In this document: positions 11,750-22,596 of the stretch, piece after piece | Position numbering within the stretch: the stretch's first letter is position 1 | Layout of the letters: each line of letters opens with the position of its first letter | DNA from: Bryoerythrophyllum caledonicum | Lineage: Eukaryota > Streptophyta > Bryopsida > Pottiales > Pottiaceae | Assembly: GCA_963971425.1 (NCBI GenBank) | Contig: OZ020518.1 | Coordinates: 1,748,263-1,812,262 of the forward strand | Reading direction: 5' to 3' | DNA length: 64,000 nt | Made by a program: the position numbers and the translations under genes | The notes under the pieces: generated by a model | Told to the model about the DNA's origin: nothing | The model's database searches: none | What the model saw: only the letters and a program-made list of their open reading frames with translations

Positions 11750-12419
11750 CCCCTAAAGGACCACGACCACTTTCGCTCTAAAACCAGTCCAAAACTGCCA
11801 CTGCCAAAAAGAGACATGAAAATCACATTTTAATGTGAATTTTGGATTTTCAACCGTAAGATCTTAAAATAGACTTCTACATAAACATGCCTCTAAATTT
11901 CGGTTGCAATCCACCACATGGATTAATAGATTTTAGTGTATGAAGTCAAAACAATGGTTCATTTGCTTTCCTGCATTGAGTAGATCAGTAGACTTTGACT
12001 TCACTTTGTATCAAATTTTTGCATTGTACAAGGTCTTAATCTTTTACCATTGTCTTAAGCATGATGTTATTTCCCAACACACCAATTTTTAGAGGTAAAA
12101 AGGGGTGTAGCATATTCAAAACAAGTGTGCAAGGAGTGGAGGTTCAAAAATTGCCATTTCACGTTTATTTTTTTGTGAACTACGTATGTATTCAAATGAT
12201 AATCCAAACGGTCAATAAGAAGGTTTTCACCACATATTGTTGGAAAAATAACAATATCTTTCAAACCACAAATCCAAAAAATAATATAAAAATATCTCCA
12301 CGAAGCTCTTATCAGAGGCTATCTTGGATAAAATTTTCAATTAAAAAGGATATTTTTTTGAATTGTAGGTATATGCCCAAAATCCAATTTGACCCCGAGG
12401 GGAGTTGGTCCTTTAGGGG
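11750..12419. mobile_element. 670-bp non-autonomous TIR element, left arm copy
   Basis: It is bounded by CCCCTAAAGGACCA (11750-11763) and its reverse complement (12406-12419). The interior is AT-rich and its ORF on the + strand (12061-12423) reads through the end, so it is not a gene. The same 670-bp unit is at 56805-57474 (minus). A partial diverged copy lies inside the large hAT at about 22957-23460. No clear target duplication was resolved; the flanks TTAA/TTAC are compatible with a short TA-type target. Confidence 0.7.
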
Positions 12420-12623
12420 GTAATACGCACATTCCTTAACTTGTCGGTTTTAGGGGGGCTTAGAGCTTCTTTTCATGCACCATCCAATCCATCATCTTTG
12501 ACGGGGTCGGGTCACTCACATGTTCTGATTGAGACACCCTCCCCGAACAAAATAAGTCGGGTGTAGCTAAGAATTTTGGAAATGCGACTCTCACTTTGCA
12601 AGCCCATCATCTTCAAAAGTCTT

Positions 12624-12891
12624 GATCTCAATAATTTGGTTGCTCAAGCCATTGGAGGAGGGAGGTGTAGTTAAACCTGGCCCCTATTTCAATTTTGGAT
12701 GGAGGACCTATTTATAGAAAATAGGGGCCTCCAAGATTAATTTGAGGCTACAAGCTTAAAAATTTGCCCAAAATTTTCTTTAAAAACCCTTTGGACCCCT
12801 TAATTTGAGAGGGCCAGAAAAATGAGAGGGTGCCATTGAGGTGGGGGGCCACCTCCCCTAAATGGCTTGAGCAACCACAATATTGAGATCC
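12624..12891. mobile_element. 268-bp MITE with 10-bp target duplication (MULE-like), left arm
   Basis: Imperfect TIRs begin GATCTCAATA and contain GGTTGCTCAAGCCATT (left) and AATGGCTTGAGCAACC (right). The flanks repeat CAAAAGTCTT (12614-12623 and 12892-12901). A 9-11 bp duplication is the Mutator-like hallmark. The interior resembles that of the 14673-14927 element. The exact counterpart in the right arm is 56333-56600. Confidence 0.8.
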
Positions 12892-13181
12892 CAAAAGTCT
12901 TCACAACTTACTATTCTCAACAAAGTAGATTTTGTCGGCCTTGGTTAAAGGTAATGTGCACCCACTTGATTTGGCAATTTGGTGTGGAAGAACCTATTGG
13001 AAACATGTTCTTGGCAGCCATCTAAGCATCGATTGATTTAATCCCTAAAGGCCAAAGAGTCCCCTCCGAAGACTGTAATAGTCTCCTCGGTGGACCTTCG
13101 GGCCTTTAGAGGTTAAATAGCCGACGGGTCAAGCACATGGAAGTGACCCTACTTTCTCTTTCCCACATTCTTCACGTCGGG

Positions 13182-13352
13182 TTATAATGTAGGATAATAC
13201 TATGTAGTCCTATTGAATGTAATATAGTATTGTCAAGATTATAATGTAGGATAATACTATGTAGTCCTATTGAATGTAATATAGTATTGTCAAGATTATA
13301 ATGTAGGATAATACTATGTAGTCCTATTGAATGTAATATAGTATTGTCAAGA
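13182..13352 (+). repeat. Three exact 57-bp tandem repeats (left arm)
   Basis: The unit starts TTATAATGTAGGATAATACT and repeats at 13182, 13239 and 13296. The right arm also holds three units (55872-56042). A degenerate single unit is seen at 29400-29455. Confidence 0.9.
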
Positions 13353-14105
13353 TTATATAATTTCTATTTTCATACACAAACTCTATATTGCGTCACAACG
13401 TAGTATACATTAGTCTTGTATATGTTTGGTATATAATATCACAAACGATATTTTTTTTGGTTATATTATATACCAACTACCATAGATGAAGGTCACCTTC
13501 AGCTTTTAATAATTCAAAAAAAAGGATGATGAATTTGTGGAAATTATTAAGTGAAAATGTCCAAATTGAAGAAAATATTAATATACAGTATACAGTACCC
13601 TCGAACTTGGAGGGCATCAATAGAGAATGGGGCTTCGAAAAGCCTTCACCTTGGAAAGTGTGTATATGAGGAAATTGAGTTGGAGACTTGGAGGCTCAAG
13701 GTCTTAGGTTCATCCCCCCTGGCCGTCAAAACATGCTAAAGCTTAAGTTCATCCCCCTTGGCGTCAAAACATCCTAAATATAGCCATCTATGATTTATTG
13801 TCATAGATAATGTGACTTTGTAGGTGTAGCATGGGGGAGTCGCCCTTACCTCCACTACTTCACAAGTGGTATGTCTCAGCATGGGTAATATAGTCAGCCG
13901 TGGATTCAATGATTGAAAACTTTGTCAAGTCAATGCTTAACATGCATGATTTGGTGGGTTAGGATGTCAAAAAAAAACGAAACAATGCAATCTCTCTTGC
14001 AATAAAATATCTTGTCAATGGTCACACTGCTCAAAAAGTTCAACCAACTGGTCCTCACCATGACCTATTGTTCAACTGGGCTCTCCATGTTACACGGCAT
14101 TCAGC
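13190..14105 (+). repeat. Long inverted repeat, copy L1 (partner L2 at 28743-29455)
   Basis: This AT-rich segment recurs inverted at 28743-29455. The two copies bracket about 2.2 kb of arm DNA once the 12.4-kb hAT is removed, giving a ~3.9-kb unit with ~0.7-0.9-kb inverted ends, like a foldback element. The right arm has the same arrangement (44405-45064 and 55170-56036). The short ORF 13551-13739 lies in it and is not considered a gene. Confidence 0.75.
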
Positions 14106-14672
14106 AGTACCTTTCCTGCACGAAAGGTTGCTGTAGGATGGTTTAGCTCCTCTGGGAAAATTTTTAAATTGAAAATTTTACAGTTTTTTAAGCCCTTTTG
14201 CTGAATATTGCATATTGCTGAAATTCATGCATGTTGTTGAAATTCCTGCACATTCTTGAAATTTGTGCTCATTCCTGAAATTCGTGCACATTCCTGAAAT
14301 TTGTACACAACCAGCTGATTTTTTTATTTAAAATAAATTATTCCTGTTTTCTTTTCGGTCACAAATCAGCTTGGAATTCATGCACATTCTCGATAGACAT
14401 GCACAATTTTTATTCCTTTTTATCTCCCTGCGGATAATCTAACAATTCTTTATGTTTGGCCTTCTCAATAAATTGAACATAATATACTATTCTGTTACTA
14501 AAAGACCCTCAAGCTGAAAACAATTCAATACAGAGAAACAAATTTGATCGCTATACAGCAAATGTGAAGCTTGAAATTTTTTCCTATATCCAATTTCTTG
14601 TATGAAATGCTTAATAAAACTGCAAGAAATAATTGTCTTGCATCCCTCAATGATGAAGTGGATTTGCCTAAA

Positions 14673-14927
14673 TACCCCGGTCGAGCGTTGCACCAAGCTT
14701 CAGGTTTGGAAATGTTGGGGAGGGTAGGGACAAAATCGGCCCCTATTTTTATATTGGAGGGGGGCCCTACTTGTTATGCAGAAGACCTACCGAAGGTAAT
14801 TTGGGGCCGCAGGTCTCAATTTTGGCAAATTTTTTTTCAAAAAAAGCCTCTAGAATCCTTAAATGGGCAGGGCCAAAAAAATGGACCCACCCGAGGCTAA
14901 GGTTTGGTGCAACGCTCGACGAGGGTC
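14673..14927. mobile_element. ~255-bp MITE with GTCGAGCGTTGCACCAA inverted ends (left arm)
   Basis: GTCGAGCGTTGCACCAA near the left end is mirrored by TTGGTGCAACGCTCGAC at the right end. The interior shares the 'cccctattt...ggccc' and 'gggccaaaaaaatg' type segments with the 12624-12891 MITE, so they look like one family. The target duplication was not resolved. The counterpart is 46553-46806. Confidence 0.65.
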
Positions 14928-15269
14928 AATAAGGAGATCCTGGTGAAGTTAAAGCAAAGAACATGTGGCTAGGGGAAGCCGCACGCCCCCCGCTACACAT
15001 GTCGTTGCACGTGGCGGATCGGGCTAGGCGATGAGGAATGGGGAACAATGAAGTGCTCACGGCAAATGGAGAGGATTTCCCATCTCGAAGCTGAAAAGAC
15101 GCTAGGCCGACGGACCAGGACACCGTGGTGGCGTCTACGGCGCAATGTTTCACACGCCAACTAGGCAAATCTGCCGGGGCCCATGCCGCAATGGAGATGC
15201 TCTTAATCAGGTAGGTTGTGGCGTTGAGATTAAAAGCCGCATGGAACCAACTTCGCCTTTTGTTGTGGG

Positions 15270-16161
15270 CAGGGTTGTCTATTGTGTCGTGACGAGGACA
15301 ACTTCCGTCACAATGTCACGATGTCACGACACAATGACGGCATGACATTGTGACGGATCGTGACTTTACTATGACGGGGCCATTTTGACGTCAGAATACA
15401 CAATATTTACATTTACCTCTCGAGAGACACGTTGGATACAGAAAGGAATCGGTATGCCACATGTGCAGACATGTCATCAACTACGGTAAATTCATGTCTG
15501 ATTAATTTTCAGCATGGCTTGAAGGAGTGTCCGTGCAAATCCGCGCCTTACTCCGTTTTCAAAGACTGTCTGCAGATAGTCCACAATCAGTTCGGGGTCA
15601 GTCCGCGGCTAGTCTGCGGCCAGTCTGTAGTTAGTCCGCCAATCTACGGCCAGTTCGCTAGTCCGCCAATCCGCGCCAATCCGCAGTCAGTCCGCCAGTC
15701 CGTTAGTCCGCACCAATCCACGGTCGGTCCGCCAGTCCGCTAGTCTGCGGTGAGTCCACTAGTCCGCGCGCAATCCGCCTCTCCGCCAGTCCGCCCAAGT
15801 CCGCCAGTCCGCGCCAGTCCGCGGGCACTCCGGGGTCAGTCTACAGCCAGTCCGCGGGTCTACATCTAGTTCGCTGCGTATCCGCAACATTGTCCGCGGT
15901 GGGTCCGCCCCTAAACCGCTCCTTTTCAATACCCCCCGCACTTAATTGATTTTCGCTCTAGGATAATACTACATACTATAAGGTAAAAGCGATGGTATAC
16001 ACGTAGGATGGCAATGCCACATAGGACGGCCACGTCGACATAGGGGTAAAGTTCATCTTTGACCCTACGTTGACTCCATTGTGTTGTGACGAGAGGGACC
16101 GTCACAACTTGTGGCGTCATAACGGCACGTCACTATCACAGTGTCAGGATAGACAACCCTA
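15270..16161. mobile_element. 892-bp non-autonomous hAT element (left arm)
   Basis: The left TIR is CAGGGTTGTCTAT (15270-15282). The right end in reverse reads TAGGGTTGTCTATC, so the last base has mutated. It is flanked by the 8-bp duplication GTTGTGGG/GCTGTGGG (15262-15269, 16162-16169; one mismatch). Subterminal DNA is full of TGACG/CGTCA steps (15285-15370, 16080-16140). No transposase ORF. The first 10 TIR bases equal those of the 12.4-kb hAT 200 bp away, so it may be a dependent relative. The counterpart is 45265-46210. Confidence 0.85.
15590..15900 (+). repeat. Degenerate GTCCGC(C/G)A tandem array inside the small hAT
   Basis: Dozens of short steps of the type AGTCCGCCAGTCCGCGG with variable spacing. 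The right-arm counterpart (45520-45860) differs in unit number, which accounts for most of the 54-bp length difference between the two hAT copies. Confidence 0.75.
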
Positions 16162-16353
16162 GCTGTGGGAATGGTGAAGTTGGTTCCAGTTAGTTATTAA
16201 TTTCAATGCCGCATGGAACTAACTTTGCCTTTTGCTGTGGGAATGACGAAGTTGGTTCCATGATGCTATTAATTTCAACGCTTCAACCTACTTGATTGAG
16301 GAAGTTACAATAGAAAGTCATGTAATATGTAGAGCCCAGCTCAACAATAGGTC

Positions 16354-16374
16354 ATTGTCATCAGGGTTGTCATA
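16354..16374 (+). repeat. 8-bp target duplication + left 13-bp TIR of large hAT
   Basis: ATTGTCAT (16354-16361) is followed by CAGGGTTGTCATA (16362-16374). The CAGGG start and 8-bp duplication are the hAT superfamily signature. Both match the right end perfectly (28722-28742). Confidence 0.95.
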
Positions 16375-16450
16375 ACGGACGGGTTGAGGTGATCGGACGG
16401 GACAACCGGACGGGCGGTCCGAACCGGACGGACGGACGGTTCGGATGGAT
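16375..16450 (+). promoter_or_regulatory. Subterminal CGGACGG repeats, left end of large hAT
   Basis: The motif CGGACGG or a close variant (GGACGGG, CCGGACGG) occurs about six times directly inside the left TIR. Similar CGGACG steps are inside the right TIR (28674-28716). Subterminal repeats of this kind are typical binding sites for hAT transposases; binding is inferred. Confidence 0.65.
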
Positions 16451-16543
16451 TACCTGAAGTACGCCCAATAATTTTTGTAAGTAAGAAATTTTTACTGTGA
16501 CGGCCACGTCATATTCGGATGTGTTAAGCCACCGTGGCACTAG

Positions 16544-16586
16544 GGCGGGGACGTCTCCACCTCTGATGTAGGCGTCCCCATCCCTG
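16544..16586. promoter_or_regulatory. GC-rich GACGTC cluster 1 (left end of large hAT)
   Basis: It reads GGGCGGGGACGTCTCCAC, then GGCGTCCCC in inverted sense. It is related to clusters 2-5 in the same element. Confidence 0.6.
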
Positions 16587-16803
16587 CATCGTTCACCTAG
16601 GGGACCTTAATGTTTGAGAGCAAAATAAGTTTATTATATTAAATTATTTTACGATTTAACAACAATTCCCTAATTTGATACTTCCAAACGAAGTAATATT
16701 GGCGCTAGTTATCTAAGAAACCTTTTTCTCTCCTAGCTTCGTCTATGAATTATCACAACTCTCTTGATTTTGCATACATATACGCAGTTACTTTTTTTGT
16801 CCT

Positions 16804-19800
16804 TTAATTAATCAAACAACCCAATCTGCGCACTCCTTCGGTGGACGGGCCACCCATAACGGCATCTCGAAGGACGATATCATCATTATCTGGTGCCTCA
16901 TCGCAATCTGGACGATTGTCATGATCTGCTCCTTCATCGCTCTCATCTTCGAATTCTCCATTGCTACCATCCGTAGTCCAAAAGCCCTCTATTTTAGAGT
17001 TGTCATTGCGAAGCTCTACGATTGTTTCACCGTCGCAACGCGAGTGTCTGAGTCTCTTTTGTCGATGTGCGTGAGGATCATCGCCGTCGGAATTTATAGT
17101 TGGGCCGTTGGTAGGACGAACTGCTCGATTCGGAACAACAAACGCCGGAGTTGTTGAAGAGCGTCCTGGAACATACGTGTCCAAAAACGGTTGTACAACC
17201 ACGTTCAGATCTCGTGCCCCTATTCCAAGGAGGGGACGTCTACGAAGCCTTGAGGATGATGCTTCGCCGTTGTTTCTTCCTTCACGGCCTCTAGCCGCTC
17301 CACGACCTCTAGACCCTCCACGAGCATTAGTCCTTCCACTGGGTTGTTGATATTGACCCATTGGATGAATTGGCCCAGCTCTAGCGGCCAAAGGGGGTCT
17401 GCTATTTCTGGTAGTAGTAGTGGAAGTGTTTAGACTTGTCCCCTCAACGCCTGCACTTTGCTGGAAAAGTCCATACATGGCATTCGCCGTTCTAGGAGAA
17501 GAGGAATTCCAGGAAGGCGGCGTTGGTACATTTTGGTCATTGATAATAGTAGGCAACACCACAATCGGAGATGGTTGTGGCTCAAGGTCCTCTGTGAATG
17601 CAAAATCATCAGAGGGGTCTAAATATTCCGGGTCAAAACGCTTTCGCTGATTAACAACCCTTTCATTTCTTGAAGTCGTCCCTACAATTGTTGTATTTAC
17701 AACATTTGCGTTAGAGTCTCCTTGAACGACTCCAATGCTATGAAATGATTTACCCATTCCAATAGGGCTCTCCTCGCCATACCGGTTTTCAACCGATCCT
17801 TGGTTGTTTTGAGTCGCAATATTTACTGCGTTCTCTCTGGCTCCGTTGTTGTCAGCATCTCCATTTTCACCTCCATAGTCTGATGGGGAATTGTCATCAT
17901 CGCGAACATTCCCAACATTGCCTCCCCCCCGGTTTCAGGCTCTTCAAGGTTAGTCACATTTGGGATGTTGCTCTCTGAGGAAGTAGACAAAGGTTGCACT
18001 TCATAAATGCCCTCATTTTGAGGAAATGAGGCGAAGAACTACTACGAGGACTTCAATTCCAAGGTCCCAACGACCTTGAGCCAATTCTTCTTCCACATCG
18101 TCATCATCTCCATAATAGTTTCTTATTTCCTCAAGGTGATCGGCGCCTTCCGCCCAAAGATTAGGATTTCTCCGGTACTCCAGCGGAGAGAGTAGAGCTG
18201 CCATATTGTGCTACTCCTCTTCCTCGGCTATCAACACATTAAATTCACGATTAGGTTCACCGACCGGGACCGGCACCAGGGCATCTGGGTCGGAATCCTC
18301 CAGGTGAATATTTGCATCGTACCATCGAACGGGATCGGCCCCCGGTCTTTGTTGAAGGCATCGGCTATTGGTATAAATATATACCAATGACGCAGCATTT
18401 TCCGCCGCTAATCGATTTCGGCTCTTGTTGTGGACAAACGAGTACATACTCCAGTTTCGTTCGCAAGAGCTAATTGAACACGTAAGGGCTAGAATACGAA
18501 CAGCTATTTCAGACAATGCCTTGTCTGCGATCCTGGCCCACCATTGGTGGAGTTGAAGCTTTGTCTGGCGGATGTTAGATGCCTCGGTAGGGCCATATGG
18601 TCTTGTGCCCTCCTTGTACTGTGTTAACTCATATTGGTCGTCGTCATAAGAGATGTCCAATACCTCCATCATTTTACGAACAACCCGATTCAATGCTCTT
18701 TGTGCAATTCCGTCAGCCCTAAGCGCCACATTATCCTTGAGGTATGGATTCAAAAGAGGCGCGGCGTAGTGAACATCGGTAAAAACCATTTGCCACCGGG
18801 CATCAAAAGATTGCTCAAGAGTGGATGCTATGTCAGCTCCTAGAGTAAAGGGTGACTCTCTCAAAGAGTACACGTGTTCTCGCAAATTATGCATCACGAG
18901 CCACACATGACCCATGGCTGGTTCGCGGCCATCAAACACACGCAATGCCTTCAAAACATCCCCAGTCATATGCACGTAATTCTGACATCGTTGCCAAAAG
19001 GCCACATCTTCGATGGTGAGCAGCACATTACGCAAAGCGGTTGTTGCTTGCTTTCTATTTTGTTTATTCCGTAGGGTTGTAAAGTAGTTTATAACACGGG
19101 GGTGGTCTTTCAACTGCTCCAACACTCCTTTGAGTCTCACCAATCGATCCAACATAAGGAAATTACAAGCAAAGCGGGTTTCAGTGGGCACTACAATATG
19201 CAGGTTTGGACTCAACTCACGAAGTGTCCCCATTATCGCATGGTGGTTTCTAATATATTGGCACAATTTCTTTGCCCTCTCTATTAAATCTTTAAATTCT
19301 TGGACCTTCATCCAATCTTCCAACATGAGATCCAATGCATGTGCCATGCACCCCAGCTTGTGAATGTGCGGGTATGTGAGAATAATATCATCCATTGCTC
19401 TAAGCATGTTGGGAGCATTGTCTGTACAAATCTGTGTCACATTTTTGGAACCCACCTTCTCAATGTAAACTTTCACTTGGTCCGCTATGTACCGCATGGA
19501 CTTCTTCTCACCACTGGTGTCTATGCTCCCCAAGAATACATCACCAGTGGGGCACGACATCATTAAATTCATGAGGGGCCTCCGGTGGACATCATCCCAA
19601 CCATCCGTGCATATCGACACCCAATAATTCTTGATTGCAAAACCAACTTTGGCTTCAATCTCTTTCTCAATTTACAACCTCTTAGGTTCAATCAATCTAG
19701 TCCTCAACTGGTGATATGAAGGAGGAGTGTATTCAAACTTTGCCACGGATGTTGCCCTCACTGCATCGATGAACACCTGATTTCGCGCCACATTAAAAGG

Positions 19801-20338
19801 CACATTCGCCTGATAGAAAAACGTCGCCCACTTCTCATCAAGTTCCTTCCTCTTTGCAATGTTAAAAGCATCAAGCATCCGTTGTTGATGTAGTTGCCCA
19901 GATCTAGTGGAATTTCGAGGCGGTAAGACCACCCGACACATGTGAAGGGTCGTTTCCTTCAGAGAGATTAGGCACTCCTTTCCAAGGCCCACTTGTTACC
20001 CTACCCGCCACATTATTTTGAACGTCGGATTGGCTTGAAGCGTCAATAGTTGGTGCCTTCGATGGACCACTCGGACCTGAATCTCCGCCATACATATCCC
20101 CGCCCGTCATTCGTTGCGGAACAATGTTTCCACAATTGGCAAATCGATGTCGCACATGGGGAGGTAGGCTACGACAAATCGACCTCTCTGACTTGGCACC
20201 ACATCCAAAGTGAGCGAACGCACGCTCACGTTTATAGCTAAAAGTATAGTTGCAGAAAACACAACTCACTTTGCCCCCGTTGTCACCAAAATTGTACCAA
20301 GGTTTCCATTCTTTTGTTTGCTTCCTTTGACTTCCCAT
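16804..20338 (-). pseudogene. hAT transposase (BED zinc finger, DUF659-type core, dimerisation domain, acidic tail), decayed
   Basis: The ATG at 20338 begins MGSQRKQTKEWKPWYNF, then a BED-type finger (CVFCNYTF...AFAHFGC...). The core follows in another frame: ANVPFNVARNQVF, catalytic-type CTDGWDD and CTDNAPNM, HKLGCMAHALDLML, and the C-terminal hAT dimerisation block ALTCSISSCERNWSMYSFVHNKSRNRL region, cited here by its SCERNW motif at about 18.45 kb. Breaks: a frame change (or unrecognised intron) near 19,900-20,000, TAA at 19672-19674, TAG at 18211-18213, TGA at 18013-18015, and a shift at a C7 run (17924-17930). After the TAG the same frame goes on with an acidic region (NYYGDDDDVEEEL) and, from 17757, a Ser/Asn/Asp-rich tail to 16804. 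The tail may be a separate ORF. It is the element's own transposase gene, now inactive. Confidence 0.88.
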
Positions 20339-20637
20339 TGCATTCACGGCTTATGCCAAATAATGTGCAAGTCCCGTCTAAGCCAAAATACGGGGATAGA
20401 TATAGTATAGAATCGGGTGAAAATATGAGTTCTGATAGCGCTAGTGCATTGCTTGAACCAATTTTTACATCACCTCAGCCGCACACCGATGTTGCCTGCC
20501 ACCCAAGTAGACTTGCAAGGAGCTCAAATTGAATTGAGGTCCAAGGGATAGAGGCCAAGGTGACAATCGTGAGGACAAACGGCCCTCCCCGATCCATTTA
20601 TACACGAGCCAAGAACGGGTGGGACCTAACACGCCAA

Positions 20638-20782
20638 GGGCGGGGACGTCTCCGCCCTTGCCTGGATAAGGGCGGAGACATCTCCGCCCCTGTCTGGGTA
20701 AGGGTGGAGACGTCTCCGCCCCTGTCCGGGTGAGGGCGGAGACGTCCCCACCCTTACCCGGGCAGGGGCGGGGACGTCTTCC
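20638..20782. promoter_or_regulatory. GC-rich GACGTC cluster 2, upstream of the hAT transposase
   Basis: Five to six tandem, partly palindromic units of the form GGGCGGAGACGTCTCCGCCC (variants GGACGTCCCC, AGACATCTCC) separated by CTGTCTGGGTAAG-like spacers. The cluster is about 300 bp upstream of the transposase ATG. The core GACGTC is a classical bZIP (C-box/CRE-like) site, but here it may equally be a transposase site. Confidence 0.7.
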
Positions 20783-20814
20783 CAACCTAGAAGAAGGGGG
20801 TCTTTGGGGCATTT

Positions 20815-21060
20815 TAGGTGCTTAGGCACTCCAGGCTCCTCCTTTCCATGAGGAGGGTGGAGGTTATAATATAGGGTGCCTTATTTTTGGTTCCGACAAG
20901 ATTGCGACGCACTTAAAATAAGAAGCAGATTATGTCTACAAAGGAAGGCTAAATGGAAAGCACCACTTTTGTCCTTTGACGGCATGCTCTCCAATAAGGA
21001 ACACCTTTATTAGCTCCCTATTAGTTTTGGGGCGGACATAAGAGACTAGAAATGAATGCA
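20815..21060. repeat. Direct repeat upstream of the transposase gene (copy at 22597-22830)
   Basis: About 240 bp including GGCATGCTCTCCAATAAGGA and CCTTTATTAGCTCCCTATTA recurs at 22597-22830 in the same orientation, each time next to a GACGTC cluster and upstream of a minus-strand gene. It looks like a duplicated promoter/5' flank. Confidence 0.8.
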
Positions 21061-21145
21061 CCACTTGACATAGGAAATTGGAAAAATATTGAAAAGATTA
21101 AGGAGATTAAAATAAGAGACGTTTCAAGTTTTGTAAGAATTTAAT

Positions 21146-21568
21146 AAATCAAGTAGTGAATAGCAAGGGAGCTATGCAAGTCTCCATCCATAAGGGGTAG
21201 TATAAGCTTCTAGTAGAATGTAATGTGCAAGTTCTCTAAATAAAAACTTTAAACACAAGTGCTCCACAAAAGATTAGGAATGTACCACATACCATTAAAG
21301 AAAAAAATAAATCAAGTAGTGAATAGCAAGGGAGCTATGCAAGTCTCCATCCATAAGGTATAGTATAAGCTTCTAGTAGAATTTAATGTGCAAGTTCTCT
21401 AAATAAAAACTTTAAACACAAGTGCCCCACAAAAGATTAGGAATGTACCACATACCATTAAAGAAAAAAATAAATCAAGTAGTGAATAGCATGGGAACTA
21501 TGCAAGTCCCCATCCATAAGGGGTAGTGTAAGCTTCTAGTAGAGTGTAATGTGCAAGTTCTCTAAATA
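21146..21568 (+). repeat. 163-bp tandem repeat, about 2.6 copies
   Basis: The units start at 21146, 21309 and 21472 with AAATCAAGTAGTGAATAGCA. The last is cut short. A 35-bp remnant of the unit is at 23248-23282. No coding potential. Confidence 0.88.
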
Positions 21569-21677
21569 AAATGTACCATTACAAACAAAAATGATATTTA
21601 AAATCATATCATGTATAAAGCAAAAGTATTGTTCGCAAATTTTTTTTGCTATGTCCTAAGCCTTTAAATACTCCTAG

Positions 21678-22325
21678 TCAGTAGTAACGTTGGTAAAGGG
21701 CTCGTTCGGTCCTCCTCTGCCTACCACGTGCTTGTGCCTTTTTGCTTGCGACTTGGACGTGGGTTCCGTCGAAGTCTGCATCTGAACTCAACGTGTCAGT
21801 ATCGTAGTTGGGTGTGTCGTCCATCACAGTCATGAATTTGCCCAATCCACCTTCCGGATACTTGCGCCATCCCATTGGAATTATTCCATATTCTGGGCAA
21901 GGAATTTTTATCTTCCCCGGCATCGACTTCAAAGTCGACCAATCCACTTTCTTGTTCAAATTCACCTCCTCATGAATACCCTGCGCAATTAAGAGATTTT
22001 TGTTTGACGAATGGGACGTTGTACAACACCTGGTAACTTCAATGCACCGATTTTTAAACGCCTCGTCGACGCAGTGTTTCAGGTTTGCCTTGTGGAAGCG
22101 TCGGTTATAGTTGTGTCTCTCCTCTGGGAAAACCTTGTCGATGTGGCACCACTCGATGAAGTTTGCGCAATCATCAAAACTCCATGGCTCCTGTACGTCT
22201 TCCCAACCTCGAAAAGCCAACTTCGCGGGATTACAAAAAACGTGCAACCGCTTCCAATGGGCGTTCCCCGCTTGTGTGCGGGTCTTGTCTCGCTCCTCCT
22301 TGGCCAATTGTCCAGGTGAAGCCAT
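21678..22325 (-). CDS. U1: unknown protein of the large hAT, intact (paralogue of U2)
   Basis: 215 residues from the ATG at 22325 (MASPGQLAKEERDKTRTQ). The longer in-frame extension to 22667 runs through the GC cluster and duplicated promoter and is judged non-coding. There is no family I recognise. Features shared with U2: KRLHVF-NPAKLAF, WEDVQEPWSFDDCANFIEWC, HIDKVFPEERHNYNRRF, EAFKNRCIEV, KVDWSTLKSM, IIPMGWRKYPEGGLGKFM. An Asp/Ser-rich acidic stretch (DDTPNYDTDTLSSDADFDG) and a basic end (KKAQARGRQRRTERA) follow. The conserved Trp/Cys/His-rich block could bind DNA or metal, but that is speculation. It is probably a cargo or accessory gene of the transposon. Confidence 0.65.
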   Translation of the reverse strand: MASPGQLAKEERDKTRTQAGNAHWKRLHVFCNPAKLAFRGWEDVQEPWSFDDCANFIEWCHIDKVFPEERHNYNRRFHKANLKHCVDEAFKNRCIEVTRCCTTSHSSNKNLLIAQGIHEEVNLNKKVDWSTLKSMPGKIKIPCPEYGIIPMGWRKYPEGGLGKFMTVMDDTPNYDTDTLSSDADFDGTHVQVASKKAQARGRQRRTERALYQRYY

Positions 22326-22477
22326 GGTTTGCACGTGTTTTTGCAAAAATTTGGTATATGTGGATGAATGAAGACCCCGCACGACGCCAACATCCAGCTC
22401 AATGAAGAGATGGATGGAGAGGAGTATGCGAGGCGGGGACAAATGAAGAGTTTCTCCATTAAAATAGTAATCCGGTA

Positions 22478-22522
22478 GGGGGCGGGGACGTCTCCGCCCC
22501 ACCAGGGTAGGGGCGAGGACAT
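22478..22522. promoter_or_regulatory. GC-rich GACGTC cluster 3, upstream of U1
   Basis: GGGGGCGGGGACGTCTCCGCCCC-type unit (22478-22500) plus a degenerate GGGGCGAGGACA step, about 155 bp upstream of the U1 ATG. Confidence 0.65.
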
Positions 22523-22596
22523 TTGCTTGAAAATTTTGGGGGGGGGTCGTCCCCACAAAACTCTTGAAGGAGGCGTTTGAGGCCATTGTTGCTTGG

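Noticed and set aside
11750..12423. 120-codon ORF 12061-12423 as a gene
   Set aside because: It lies inside the non-autonomous TIR element and reads over its end; translation is low-complexity.
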